Source: Desmodesmus armatus (Eukaryota > Chlorophyta > Chlorophyceae > Sphaeropleales > Scenedesmaceae). From it: a stretch of 64,000 nt of DNA. Below, piece after piece: positions 10,828 through 24,683 of the stretch. The DNA is taken from the NCBI GenBank assembly GCA_007449985.2, contig VIIQ02000002.1:186001-250000 (forward strand), in the 5' to 3' direction. Both the position numbers and the translations under genes were made by a program. The notes under the pieces were generated by a model. That model saw nothing but the letters and a program-made list of their open reading frames with translations. It was not told where the DNA came from and did not search any database. The stretch's first letter is position 1; every line of letters starts with the position of its first letter.

Positions 10828-13079
10828 AGCGGGCCAAGCAGGCAGGCACAGCAGCAGATACACAGCCTGCGTGTACCTTTCATGTTCCCTGGGTGTCTGA
10901 TTTGGGCGCGCTGTTGCGTGCTTGTGCGGGGAGTGCAAGGCGGTGGTCCTTGTCTGTGTGGCGCAGTTGGTGTGCCTATGGCCGCTGCAGTTGCCAGCTG
11001 TTAGGGCGTCTCAACTGACAGTTGTGCATCAGAAGGTGCCTGCCAGCTTGTGCAGCAGGACGTAGGCGGTTGGACGGCCCCTGTGGGCCTGCGGAACCTT
11101 CAGCAATGTGCATCATGTTGTACAGCAGTTGTTGATGTCTGCAGCATATATCCCTTGGGGCAGGCACAAGTACTTCGGTGCAGCTTCTAGCATGGCAGTG
11201 CACAACCAGCATCGGACGCAGGGTTGAATGACCAAATGCTGTCCTGCAAGCGTTAGCATGGCTGTCGGTGGAGGGGTGGTGCTGGCAAGGTACAGCAGGT
11301 ACTGACAGTTTTCACGTGGTGCAGCTGTACAAGCGGCACATGGTGATGCTGCAGGACAGAGCGCAACACGCCTGAAAGCACGTGCAGCAGCGGCCGTGTG
11401 TGCTCGCACTCCTTGCATTAGGCTGCAGCGACTGCAGCGCGTTGCATGCTGCACCTCCCATGCAGCAGTTAGCATGCAGCATCTCGCATGCAGCATGGTC
11501 TGGATGATTGTCAAACTGCGCACTTTGTTGCGCCTACCCAGGCTACGTTGTGCTTTCTGCTGGATCTTTTGGCGGACAGCAGTATTCGCTAGCACCCTGG
11601 CAGCATCACTGCCGACTTCTGTTGTTCTGCACACCGCTCTTGTTGAGTTGATCATCATCTGGCAGTTGGGTTGGGGTGACGAAGCAAGCTCGTCCTTGTG
11701 GACGGCACTACTGTACTGGTTGTAGTAGTACCAGCAGTTGTGTCTGCAGGTGTCCGTTGTTTCCGAGGTGGACTGGTGATGTTGTCTGCTGGATATCGGG
11801 TGCTTGTTGCTAGCAGCAGTGCTGCTGGTGTGTACGTTGGTGGCAGCGCAGCTAGCTGAACAAGTGACTTGTGAGGCGATGACCATGGGACACCCCTCTT
11901 GCGGTGATCCCTATCTGGGTCCCTTGCTGGAGCTCTGAGCTCTTGGCTTTAGTGCCTGGACATGTGCCTGCATTTGCGTGGTGCTGCAAGCTCTGTGAGG
12001 CTTGTACAATGTGTTGACAAGTACCACTGCACAACACCAAGCTGCTGTTGCTTTGAGCTGGAGAGATTTCCACAAGCTGTAGGCAAGACACGCGTCGAGT
12101 GGGCACAGTTGATGTCCCAGCTGCTGCAGGCACGCAATGTCTTTGATACACCAAGCTGGAAAGGTTGTGAAAAGGTTGCACGGAGCAGATAGGGCTCACA
12201 CAGGCTTGCAACCTTACAGCATGCACAGACAACCTGTCTGCCTGCTAAGCAGATGGTCACCTGTTACAGTCTCATCTTCACCCATGCGGCCGCGCAACAT
12301 GCAAGGCAGTTGGAAGTCTCAGTGATCTAACAGCCGATACCATGATGTAGGTGCATGTGCTGAGTCACCTCCACCACACCTCATTCAATCACCCTCTGAA
12401 TCAGCAGCATTCATATGTTACATTGATTGTTGCATAGTAACAGCCACCAAACATCCTGCAGCACCTGCCTACCAGACACAACCAGCCGGCAGCAACAAGC
12501 ACAGCAATAATGTACACAGTATGATGCCTGACGAGTCAGATATGTCTCTTGCTACCTGCAGAATATCAGTCTGAGAATTAGTCTTGGAACCCACAACAAA
12601 CAACCAAGCAGTCCACTCCATAAGCTGAGCAGCTGATGTGCGGGGTCAACCCCCTGACACACGGCAGTGATGAAGCTGAAAACAGATCGCAGCGGTGCAA
12701 TTGTCTGCCTCATCACGCCTGCAACCAGTCCGCCTGCAGCCGAAATGGGGTTTCAACCCCTAAGCACACGGCTTGGTGGATTGTCAGCACATGCCTTTCA
12801 ACACATTAGGGCCAATGTGGCCACCCACAACTATGGGTCTCACACCGCTGACAGCAATCTGCCATCCATCGGCCAGCAACAGGCATCACACACAAACAGC
12901 ACAAACCCCTAGCTGCATACAAGCAACCGAGGCGGCGCCATCATGCACAATGGCAGCGCTCTAGCACCAACACACACACTGGAAGAAAGCCGCAAATTAT
13001 CTTCAGCAGCAACACAGGGGCAGAGAAGTCGGCACTGCCAACAAACCACACATGAATGTCCTGTGCAGATTCACTGGCT
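10828..13079. other. Convergent spacer, VTE2-like to heme-oxygenase-like gene
   Basis: About 2.25 kb between two convergent genes, presumably both 3' UTRs plus spacer. A 257-codon open frame on the minus strand (11113-11886) is Cys/Ala/Thr-rich without domain features and is not called. TTACA at 12418-12422 (TGTAA on the minus strand) could end the downstream minus-strand gene. No other structure is seen. Confidence 0.4.
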
Positions 13080-16062
13080 TTACTGGCTGGTAGCTGTCTC
13101 CAGCAGCTCTGCCATGCGGTTGTAAAAGACAGCAAAGTCTCTGTCATGGTCCGCCATGGCCTGCTGCAGGATGGGGATGTGCTCACGGGGCACCACGTTC
13201 AGCACAGCGTTGTGGCCGATGGCCGCATGCTCAGCCTCACCCTCAGCATGCACCTGCAGGACAGCAGCAGTACAACAATCGGGAGACAGTCAGCTTGCAG
13301 GATGAGTGCAGAAACATGCAGCATCATGCAGCCTGTGCTTGGCGGTTGCCCTTGTGCTGACGATGTGTGTCCTCAACACACGACATGGATTTGACCTGAA
13401 ACCGCTCAAGGGTAGCGTGTGTTGTTCATGCATTGTGCTGTGCTGTGCTGTCAAGCACACAAGGCACACAAGACACCATATAAAACACACCAAAACAAGC
13501 TGACTGTCGTAAATACATGCGTGTAGACAGGAGCATGCAACTTGGTTTGGACCCTGAGCACCTGAGCCTGGCACTGGTGACACGAGCCAGTGGAAAGGGG
13601 AAGTCAAAGTATCTGTTGGGTGCATGTCATGCATCAGCGTACCTCCAGGAAAATCCAGTCGATCTCCTTATTGAGCACGCGGCTGTTGATGTCCCTGAAG
13701 CTGTCCAGCATCCAGGTCTTTTCATAGTCAGCCAGGTACTCAATGGCAAGGTTGTAGCCCAGCGCATAGCTGGCCTGGACACAGCACACAGACACAACCG
13801 TAGTGCAGAGCAGGAGAGGCCAGCACATGTCAGGAAACAAAACAAAAAAATACGGCATGTTTGAAATGCGTATGTCGGGAACCCAGCCTGACACGCACTT
13901 CCTACCGACTCCAAACCAGAACCATCGCAGGGGCCTGGCTCCCTTGCACACCAATATCACAATTGCCGCTGAACTTAGCTGCACTGTGCATTGCATACAC
14001 TGCCCTGCACCGTACTGCCCTGCACCGCACTGAGCCATACTGTACTGTACCGCACCTGTGCCAGGGGGTCCTCGTGTGCACCACCTCCGCCCAAGATGTC
14101 GCGCATCATCTGGTTGTACAGCAGCTGTGCTGAGGCAGGTGCAGGGCTGTCCGCCATCAGCTGGGCCAGGGGGTAGCCAAACAAGCTCTGGAAGAAGTCG
14201 GCAAACAGCTCCCTGATAGCAGCAGGGCACGTGTACAGCAGCAGAGAACACGAACACACACGTTTCGAATCAAGCTCAGTGTCTCTAAACACATATTCAA
14301 CATGCAAATAATGTCAGCGCACACACAGACAACTGCTATCAACGCGGTTGTGCTGTGCTGTGGATGTCACGATGCTCGCCCCCACCACATCTCCAGCCAC
14401 ACACACCTGTGTGTCTTGAGCTGTGGCTGGTTGTTGTGCATGCCGTACTCTCCTGCCAGGGGCTGGATGAGGTTCTTGAGGGCCATGTCACGACGCACAT
14501 AGTCACTCACACCAATGGTGCGCTGGACCTGCAACAATGAACAAGACAGGAGGCTGATGATGACATCCAAGACCAGCCTGGATTGTGCATGCGGCTGATT
14601 GGCTCCAATCCCCGCTGCTGGTTGAACAAACATCACTTCTGCTGGCTGCTGTGAACAATGATACAGCCCCGTACTGCACTGGCAGCAGCATCCCTCTGTG
14701 CAGGCGTTGCCTGCCTGCCCGTCTGCCTGTCCTGTCTCCCTGCCACACCTGCAGGAGGCATGCTGCGAATGCTGGGTTGAATGACTCCAGGTTGAAGCAC
14801 AGCTCGTTGAACACGGGGCGCAGGGCAGCCTCTGCAGCAGCAGAAAAACACCTCCCCTCTGAGTTCTGAGCAGACAAACTACCAGTTGTGATGCAAGTAC
14901 GGAGTCAACAGTACAGAGCTACGAAAGCAAGTGGTTTCTACTGTAAGAAACACCCAACTGGAGCACAAGGGCCTGCTGCTTGGGAGGCATGACTGAAGCT
15001 CTGCGAGAGGCCAGGTGTGATGACATGCTGTACGAAGCTGTCTAAGCAGCGCGACAGCACAGCACTAGCAGCAGGCACTAGACATCACTCACCCCAGTTG
15101 TCAGCAGTGACACCACGCAGTGCAGTGTTGAAGCGGCGCAGGGCCTGGATTGAGGCCCCTGCATCAAGACCAGCCTGCCAGCAGCAGCAGCAGCAGCAGC
15201 AGCAGCACAATGACAATACATGCACACATCAATGCAGCTGCAGGCCGGCATGCTGCCGACTGTGGATGCGCACGAACGAACACCAGCAAAGGGTGCAGCC
15301 AGCATAATTGCAGGTGTCTTGTGTGCTTGCATGCACATTTAGCCTTGCAGGCACACGTCACCTTGTCGTACAGGCGATACCAGACAGTTGGCACCCACCT
15401 CTAGGCTCTTGACCTCCTCTGCAGTGATCAGGGCTGGCAGGTCAGCACGCAGCACATCCTCAGCTGCAATTCAACAACAGCCCGACAAGACAGCAGCAGC
15501 ACAGAGTAATCAACGAGTGCTAAAGCAATTGACAGCTATACTGGAAGCCCTGAAGGCAGCTTGTGACCAGCTGCAATGACTGCTGCTGCTGCTACTGCCG
15601 CTGATGCTACTGCTGCTGCTACTGCTGCCGCTGCTGCTGCTGCCAAACGTCGCAAGCTCATAAGCGGCACGGACCACACAAATAAGCAATAAAAGGATGA
15701 TTCCATCAATCACGTGTACTTGACAAAGGCCTGCGCTATCCATGCACAAGCACAGTGAACAGTACCGACACTGGACTTACTGGGCCCGTGGAGACTGATC
15801 TGCCACTCCTCCTTGACTGGGGAGGCCACATAAGCAGCAACGCGGCGCTCGGTCTGCGATCCACGACGCAGCACAGCTTTGTCGACACCACAAACTGGAT
15901 GTGGTCACCAGAGCAGATCTGCTACTGCTGCCAACTCACCACGCTGAAGCGGCCGCGCTGGAAGGTCCTGACCACGACACAAGGAGAAACAACAGAAAGC
16001 TTGGTGTTCGTCTGCACCCTGACTGCAGTGCGGGCAGATGAGGCTGAGAGTGCTGCTGCCAT
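13080..16062 (-). CDS. Plastid-targeted helical protein, candidate heme-oxygenase-like (TenA/CADD-fold) metalloenzyme
   Basis: Nine exons on the minus strand: 15940-16062, 15781-15853, 15399-15463, 15093-15174, 14749-14831, 14407-14528, 14056-14212, 13643-13774, 13080-13253. They sum to exactly 337 codons (336 residues). Residues 1-41 (MAAALSASSARTAVRVQ...) have the Ala/Ser/Arg/Val make-up of a chloroplast transit peptide. The rest is all-helical, with long amphipathic stretches such as ALRPVFNELCFNLESF, ELFADFFQSLFGYPLAQL and YALGYNLAIEYLADYEKTW. Near the C terminus, VHAEGEAEHAAIGH gives H281-x3-E285-x2-H288, close to the H-x3-D/E-x2-H metal ligand pattern of heme-oxygenase-like diiron oxidases (CADD, UndA type). 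The fold and metal binding are inferences from this pattern and the helical character. I do not recognise a named orthologue and assign no reaction. The acceptor of exon 2 is the least certain junction. Confidence 0.72.
15178..15206. repeat. CAG microsatellite in an intron
   Basis: About eight to nine CAG units in the intron of the heme-oxygenase-like gene, directly beside the acceptor of exon 4 as read on the minus strand. CTG-rich sequence thus serves as its polypyrimidine-poor acceptor region. Confidence 0.8.
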
Positions 16063-16460
16063 GTTTGTGGTGAAGCTGTCCTGGACCTTCCGTGAACTGG
16101 TGATTGTTGATTGATGTAGACTGGGATACAACACAACACTCTGGCCTTGGGACTACGGTGCCACAAACAGTCTGACTGTTAGTTGTCCTGCCTGTTGTAC
16201 AGTTTGACTATGTGTCAGGTGTGACACACCATGCGTTAGTCTAATGCGCCTGTCAGTTGGTCACATGCACCATCAGTCGTCATGTTGACTCAATCGTCAC
16301 TGGCAAGTGGGTTATGTGCACATGTAGCATTCCATAATGCCATCAACTGTTCTGCCACACCATTTCGGCAGCACCTGCAGACTGCTGGAGCAAGCCAGTT
16401 GGGTAGCCTTCAGTTTTGCTTTTTTTTTTGTTTTGCCAGTTTTGCTTAGGCCTTCTTGGT

Positions 16461-16489
16461 GAGGTTCAAGCTAAGCCAGCTTGAACCTC
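16461..16489. repeat. Perfect inverted repeat, 12-bp arms
   Basis: GAGGTTCAAGCT (16461-16472) pairs perfectly with AGCTTGAACCTC (16478-16489) around a 5-base loop. It lies in the spacer upstream of the heme-oxygenase-like gene (minus strand), about 400 bases before its start codon, after a T10 tract. Confidence 0.85.
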
Positions 16490-18540
16490 AACGAAACTTT
16501 TGAAGGTATTTCCTTGTAGGCAACATCTTGGCTCTGAGGGGACAGTCATCTTGCTAGCAGCAGCCCTGCTCTGCAAAGTGTAGGGCATAGAACATTCACA
16601 GCATAGCCTTGTGTAAAGTGGGGTACAGTATGTATTATTTACACGTAGGCCACGAGGCCGCCATCCGCTGACCAGTTCCTGCAACCAAGTCAGGCCCGGT
16701 GCCACACCCAACTGCTGCCACCACCCCACACCACCTGATGCACACTGTAGAGACAGGTACGCACGGCACTGCACACAGCTCGGCTTATGCATGGCATCGG
16801 AGTGTGGCCCAAAATTGCCGGCGCCTGTTGGTGGGGACAGGGCAGGGTGAAAAGCAGCAGTTCGAGCAACACAGGCAGCAAAACCCGGCACACGCCAGGA
16901 TACCAACAGCAGCCGTGCCACGAACAGAAACGACTACACCTACATACACAACCTCACAGATGTGTGCCTGGATGCAATCGTTGGGCACAACATGGATGAA
17001 GCTGGCGACACACAAAGCCACCTTGGGAACAGCAGCATGTGCAAGCTACCTGAGGACATGGCTTGAAGCACAGCTGGCATTGCTGTGACCTTGCGCCCAA
17101 ACTCCCAAACCCAAACTTGGCTTGAAACGCAGACCGAAAACCGCCTCATCAGAGGCAGCAGCGGGCAAAACTCGGTATGGGCATACAGGGTCCAACACAG
17201 TGTGGTCATGACGCGGCCAGCAACACGTGTGTGGACCCCTTCCCAATCCAGCCGACAGCAGCAACAGCACCACCTGGCGGCACAGCAGGATGGGATGCTA
17301 TGATGCAGATATAGCACAAAACAAAAATCACGACACAGAGCCAATCGTACATGTGTATCCAACCGCTACATTGGAACAACCACTGCTCACGCGCGCTGTC
17401 GGCCAGGGCACACAACCCCGCTGCGCAAGCCACCACGACATGCACGGTTGCTGCAAAAGCAGGCTGCGCAGCAGTCAGTTGGCCCTGCCCACAGGCCCTC
17501 ATCTTGATACAACGGCACGGCACACCGGGGACTCAACTCAAAATGGGTGCCACAACAACCAACTGCCCGATGTGAGGTCACCAGGCAGACCAGCTATGAA
17601 CCAGGCACACAACCAACAGGCTGGTTTGCCTGCCAGGGCTCAAAGAGATACGCAGCATCAGTTTCTTGCCAAGGAGCACCCACACAGTCAACAGGCAAGC
17701 GCCCTGACAGTAGACCCTCAGGCGGCCTGCATGCAGGACCCAACACCTATGGAGCATGGCTCACACAACGGCTCAAAATTGGGAGGGTGCGTGCACATGC
17801 AAGCAACTGTGCGTCGAGAGGAATTGCAGCGTCCAAATCTGGGAGCGCCCACACCTCGTATGCGACGTAACCTTCAACCCAGCGCCCATCAAGGGCTCAC
17901 ACACACAGTATAGTAGTCTGCCGGCCACCCCTGGGTCTATGGCTATCAAGGCCATGCATGAATGTCAGCACCCACACAGTCACACACACGCATACATACA
18001 CACGCACACAGGGTTGCTTGTCGTCTGACTGTCACGCACACACACTCTCGGCGTCTCCAAAGGCACACTGGGAACACCCCCAGACAGCACCACAGCACAG
18101 CCGCAGTCTCAACGACTGGTAACCTGTGTGTGCAGCAGAGGGCAGCTGTTCCAACACACCTGCATCAGTGCTTGAGAGCCGCCCGTGATGAACACAGGCA
18201 GCCATCGAACAGCAAGCAGGATATGCACAAACGCTGTGTGTGCCACACCACCTGTGAAAGTGCTCTCTGCCAAAAGGATGCATTCATCAGCAAACAACCA
18301 TTCGCAAGCACACACATTTCATACAGGGCTGGCAATTTGGCCGCACGTATGCGGCACATGTCCACACAGCTGAAGCATACTCCTGTGTCTAAAAACTGCC
18401 ACTATCCAGCGAGCAGAATTTGCTCAGCACAGCACTGGCTGAGCAAGCATCCAACCCGGTACAACACAACAATGGTGGCACAAACATAGCGGACTGCTTG
18501 GAGCCAGTGTGCCAACAGGCAGGCACCAGCTGTCGCCACC

Positions 18541-18545
18541 TTACA
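18541..18545 (-). promoter_or_regulatory. Candidate TGTAA polyadenylation signal
   Basis: TGTAA read on the minus strand, 102 bases after the stop of the 152-residue protein gene. TGTAA is the usual green-algal signal; the match is short, so support is weak. Confidence 0.35.
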
Positions 18546-18646
18546 AGACAGCAGCAGGGCCGTGCTTTGCAGTGCTGTCAGCTTGGGGCTAGCCCCAAGC
18601 AGTAGCGCTACTGCTGTGCTGGGGTGCAGTGCATCGCAGCATTGCT

Positions 18647-19736
18647 TCACAGCAGGCTGCTCTGCAGGGCCAGGTTGAAGAACCAGTTGCCACTGCTGGC
18701 GGGGCTGTTGCGGGCCGCCTGCGCAAGAAAGCAACAGTGACAAGCGGGGTCAGGTGGTGCATGTGCTGACGTGCTTGTGCTGACAGGTGCTGTGCAAGTA
18801 AGCTGTCATCCATGCATGGTGAAGAAAGCCTCAAACTTCAGCAGCATATGCCTGCCTGTCTGCTGTGATGCCCCTGCCACCGCCATCAGGGGCAATTCAA
18901 CTACATGCATGCTACATACGTCACTACCTGAGCATGGTCTCAAGATTTAGGGGCGTGCTACACACCTGCTGCTGTGGGACCATGCGCCTGCTGTCGCGGA
19001 GGTTGTGCAGGACAGGTCCTGCGGCAACAGCATCACTCAGCACTGCCTCGCAGCGCACGCGGTCAGCAACACTGCTGAGTGCTGCTGCCTGCTGAACGTA
19101 GTTGCGTCCCTCTGACTGCTTGATCAGCTCCTTGCGCTGTGCTGTTGCCCGCTTCGTTGTCTGGAAATGGGTGGCCTGCGCACAGAACCAGCAGGAACAC
19201 AGCAGGTGGCAGTTGTCCAGGTCAGCGCGTCTGTGCCCAAGTTTTTCTGTGCTGCTGACAGCTGGACTTGGAACATCTAGTTTCGTGTTGATGTGAAGCT
19301 ACACAAGGTACTTACAGAGATGGCTGCAGCGCTGAGGGCCGCTGCCAACAAGAGGTCGCCCTTGGGTGCTGCAGACGAGCGAAGCGTGGCCTGGTTGCCT
19401 GCCCTCAAGATGCTGCTCAGGGTGCCACCAGCAACGCAGGTAGCTGTGCACAGCCTGTAGCAACAAAAAGGCCAGCTGTCAGCACCAAGAAAGCGGTTGT
19501 TTCTCTGTAGTCTGCCCACGACAGCCACACAAACCCTGTGGCGACACAGCTGCTAGGAGAGCGGTACAGCACTTTCGCGACACACAATTGCCACCCAAAC
19601 TGCCACAGGCGTGTATGCGAGGCAACGAGGCGCCTCAGAACGCCCCAAGATGACGGGCACTTTTGTGGACGCAAGCACACAGACTATCCGCGCCCCACCT
19701 TGTCGCTGAAGAGTCCTCGCAAACCAATGCAGCCAT
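18647..19736 (-). CDS. Unknown 152-residue protein
   Basis: Four exons on the minus strand, 19699-19736, 19316-19454, 18966-19175 and 18647-18718, give exactly 153 codons. The protein starts MAALVCEDSSATRLCTAT. It has an Ala/Leu-rich hydrophobic stretch around residues 44-59 (KGDLLLAAALSAAAIS) that could be one membrane segment. A charged helical region follows (KRATAQRKELIKQSEGRNY, then SSVADRVRCEAVLSDAV), and the end is NWFFNLALQSSLL. I do not recognise the family. All four junctions are GT-AG with matching phases and the coding frame has high GC at third positions, so the gene itself looks real. It could be a small organelle or endomembrane protein; no function is offered. The next minus-strand gene lies 2.6 kb downstream. 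Confidence 0.6.
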
Positions 19737-20878
19737 TTTGTCGGTCTAGCGTGAGTTGCAGAGAGCACAGAAGTGTCGGGGAGCTCGTAATGTGAGCGGT
19801 TGCAAGATCTGATGGAAGAAGAAAAAGATGTCGTAGCTGCTTGTTGGGGGACGCCATAGTGGCTCCGACTGCTGGTTCAAGCCAGAACGAGTGCAGGTTT
19901 AGGTCTTGGCGTGCCGCAGCAAAAGGTCGACGGGACGACGGTGGAAGCCATGCTTTGCGATAGAAATGCCTTAACAATGTAACCGAGGGAGGTATGTAGT
20001 CAGGCCCTTGTCCACCGGTCACCACCTGCCCTCACAGACTTGGTCACCAGTGGTGATGCTTGTCTGCACTCACTGCAAAAGTTATGGGCTGCAGTAATGT
20101 AGGGTGTGTATCGCTGGTCAACTCTGGGAGGCCAGCTGCCTCGGTATGAGAGGGTGGGGGTGGTCTATGCAACAAGCCTTGTTGCATAGACCTTGAAGGG
20201 GGGGGGGGGTGGAGGTGGGGCTCACCTCATCACTGACAAGCTTGCTCCCAGGTTCACACGCTTCCCATTCCCAGGAATGTTGAATCAGCTACAAGGTTTG
20301 CTTGGATTTTGTAGCTCATGGGCGGAGTCATTATGCAAGGAAGCCCCTCTCCCCATCCCATGAGCTGAAATCCAACCTGCCCTACAACCATGACAGAACA
20401 AAGTCGTTGCGGGTGTTATGGTGGACATGAGGGACATCAAGGCCCTTGCGTACTCTGGCACGGTGCCTCCACTGCTCACTAACACTGCCTGCACATGGCA
20501 TGTGCATCATGCATGCAGTCTGCAGTCAGCTGTTATGCTGTCACTGTGTGATTCATTCGCATGGACATCCGTTCAAGTTACTAAGGAACACAGCAGGTGC
20601 TGCATTCATGGTCCTCATCATTCACCACAAAGGAGGAGTTGAGTTGAGTTGATCGTAGATCCACGGGACCGGAATTTCATGTCATGGATCAGGTTCCCAG
20701 CGCTACATTCCAGGCTTGAATGTCTTATTTGCGCGTACTTCGTGCAGCGCATACCCTGAAGCGGTGGACAGCTGGCCTTGTTCTTGTTCTGCTGTCTGCT
20801 CTTGTGTATATGCTCAAGTGCCTGCCAGCACGTGTTCAAAGGGCCCTGAGCACAAGCAGCCTGCGTAGACACCTCAAC
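19737..20878. other. Divergent promoter spacer with a palindrome
   Basis: 1.14 kb between the divergent 152-residue protein gene and the CoA-Nudix gene. It holds a near-perfect 31-base palindrome (20162-20192) followed by a run of about 13 G. No gene is supported. Confidence 0.45.
20162..20192. repeat. 31-base palindrome, 15-bp arms
   Basis: GGTCTATGCAACAAG (20162-20176) and its exact reverse complement (20178-20192) are separated by one C. A G-run follows at about 20197-20210. It sits between two divergent genes, so it may be a cruciform-forming element, a footprint of a mobile element, or a strong hairpin in a long 5' UTR. Confidence 0.88.
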
Positions 20879-23143
<2,265 letters not shown>

Positions 23144-23503
23144 AGATGGCTGCGTGAGATCAAAGAGCTTGCCAATGTGGCTGGGGTGGGACCGTTTGTG
23201 CCTCCATGCCTGTACAATGCTACAGCCAGATGTTTGACCGGCGGGGACACGCAGCTGAAACATGCTGTGCACACACAGTCCATAAATGGCTAACGTGGTG
23301 ACCGTAGAAAAGGGGCATTATCACGCGTTGGGCCAGCTAGTTGTTGATCAGTGATCAGTGTTTTTGTTCGTCGGCTGCACAGCATAGCCAGGCTTGTTTG
23401 TGACGCTCGTAGTCGTTTAACATTACGACGTACTTGAGGCAGGCCAAACCTAGCCAAGAGCGCGTTCACACGCTACAGCTCATGTAGATCTCTAGCAGCA
23501 GCA

Positions 23504-24683
23504 ATGCCCCAGTGGGCCCTAGTGGTTTTCCTCCTAATCCAAAGCATGATGCGGACCTCAGGTCAGTTGGGTGGACAGCCCAGCAAAGTTGGTGCAGGGC
23601 TGCTGCTCTGGTGAGTGAAAGCCAGCAGCACGGGGCACAGCTGCTGTATCTTGTGCAAAAGCAGCAATTCTGGGCAGTTGACCAACGCTCAAGCTCAACC
23701 TGCCTGTGTGTATCTGTTATTGGTTTACAGTTCTGAGGGCAAGGTTCTGTTACTCTTACGCAACAGGTACGGCAACATCATCGTACGCAACGGCAGCAGC
23801 AAGGCAAGGCACTGACATGCACCTATGCTGCAGCACCTGTGCACATGCTCCCAGTGCTCGAACGCATATGCAGTTGATGACAGTCCTATGCAGACGTCAC
23901 CGTACTGTCTTCTGCTCTGTTGTGTTCAGCAAGCACAATGACAACACCTGGACTGTCCCTGGTGGCAATGTGGAGGCTGCTGACAGCAGCCTGTTGGGCA
24001 CAGCAACCAGAGAGGCAATGGAAGAGCTGGGAGCAGTGCCGCCCTTTGAGGTCAAGGCACAAATCCTCACAAAGTAAGCTGCCTTGGTCCCTTTATTGCA
24101 ATGGATGTCGTGACATAATGCCTGGCCAGGAGCTCTGTATTCTTGCTGTCTCTGTTGTCTCTGCTATCTCTGTCGTTCAGTATGCACACGTCATGGCTAT
24201 CCCGGCAGACAACAAATTTGTGCCGTATGCACACACCCGCACAACTTGGCCGCATAGGCACTGGCAGGCCCCTCATGCATCCTGTTTCGCCTCCATGCCT
24301 CCCAACACAGACTAAGCAGTAAATGCATGAGGCTAGGCCAGCTAGTGTGCCTCCCTGCAACGACTCACTCTACCAGCATGCTGACCTTGGCTGCTGCATC
24401 GTGGTGCTGTCACAGGCGCGGCAAGCGGCAGCAGAAGCACTACACCGTATTTGTAGCTGATGTGGACCCTGCTGTGGCAGCAGCATTTGTGCCAAGGCTC
24501 AACTCTGAGAACAGAGCGTGGCGCTGGGTTAAGTGGTCTGATGTGCTGGCAGCAGCAGCGGCAGGGAGCAATGCTAACCTAGAGCTGCACCCAATGGTGG
24601 CTGTGCTGGCTTCACGGCATGCCAACGAAGTGCGCAGTGCAACGCAGGCCTGCCCTGCCCCCTCAGCTGACGGCGGCAATTGA
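23504..24683 (+). CDS. Nudix hydrolase (NUDT1/general type) with a hydrophobic N terminus
   Basis: Four exons, 23504-23610, 23731-23766, 23930-24073 and 24416-24683, give 185 codons. KVGAGLLLCSEGKVLLLLRNS leads to NTWTVPGGNVEAADSSLLGT and TREAMEELGAV, a Nudix box with G60, R75, E76, E79 and E80; the first Glu of the consensus is replaced by Asp66. RQQKHYTVFVADVD and WRWVKWSDVLAAAA match the usual later strands. Nudix enzymes cut nucleoside diphosphate-X bonds; the substrate cannot be read from the sequence. The first about 15 residues (MPQWALVVFLLIQSM) are hydrophobic like a signal peptide or anchor. The tail ends in Pro/Ala/Ser without a targeting tripeptide. It follows the CoA-type Nudix gene by 360 bases on the same strand, but the two are different subfamilies, so a recent tandem copy is unlikely. 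Confidence 0.83.

Larger units (their letters stand above)
16063..18646. other. Long spacer between two minus-strand genes
   Basis: 2.6 kb without a supportable gene. Open frames up to 228 codons on the plus strand (17227-17913) have random-looking composition. It contains a perfect hairpin at 16461-16489 and a CACA-rich microsatellite near 17978-18015. TTACA at 18541-18545 (TGTAA on the minus strand) lies 102 bases past the stop of the 152-residue protein gene and is a candidate polyadenylation signal. Confidence 0.4.

Noticed and set aside
11113..11886. 257-codon minus-strand open frame
   Set aside because: Cys/Ala/Thr-rich without domain, splice junctions or good composition; it lies in the 3' flank of the VTE2-like gene. 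CA/TG-rich DNA here makes long chance frames common.
16461..16489. Possible tRNA because of GGTTCAAGC
   Set aside because: The sequence is only a simple palindrome; no cloverleaf, acceptor stem or anticodon arm can be drawn.
17227..17913. 228-codon plus-strand open frame
   Set aside because: His/Gln/Thr-rich text with no recognisable motif, in a spacer full of CACA repeats.
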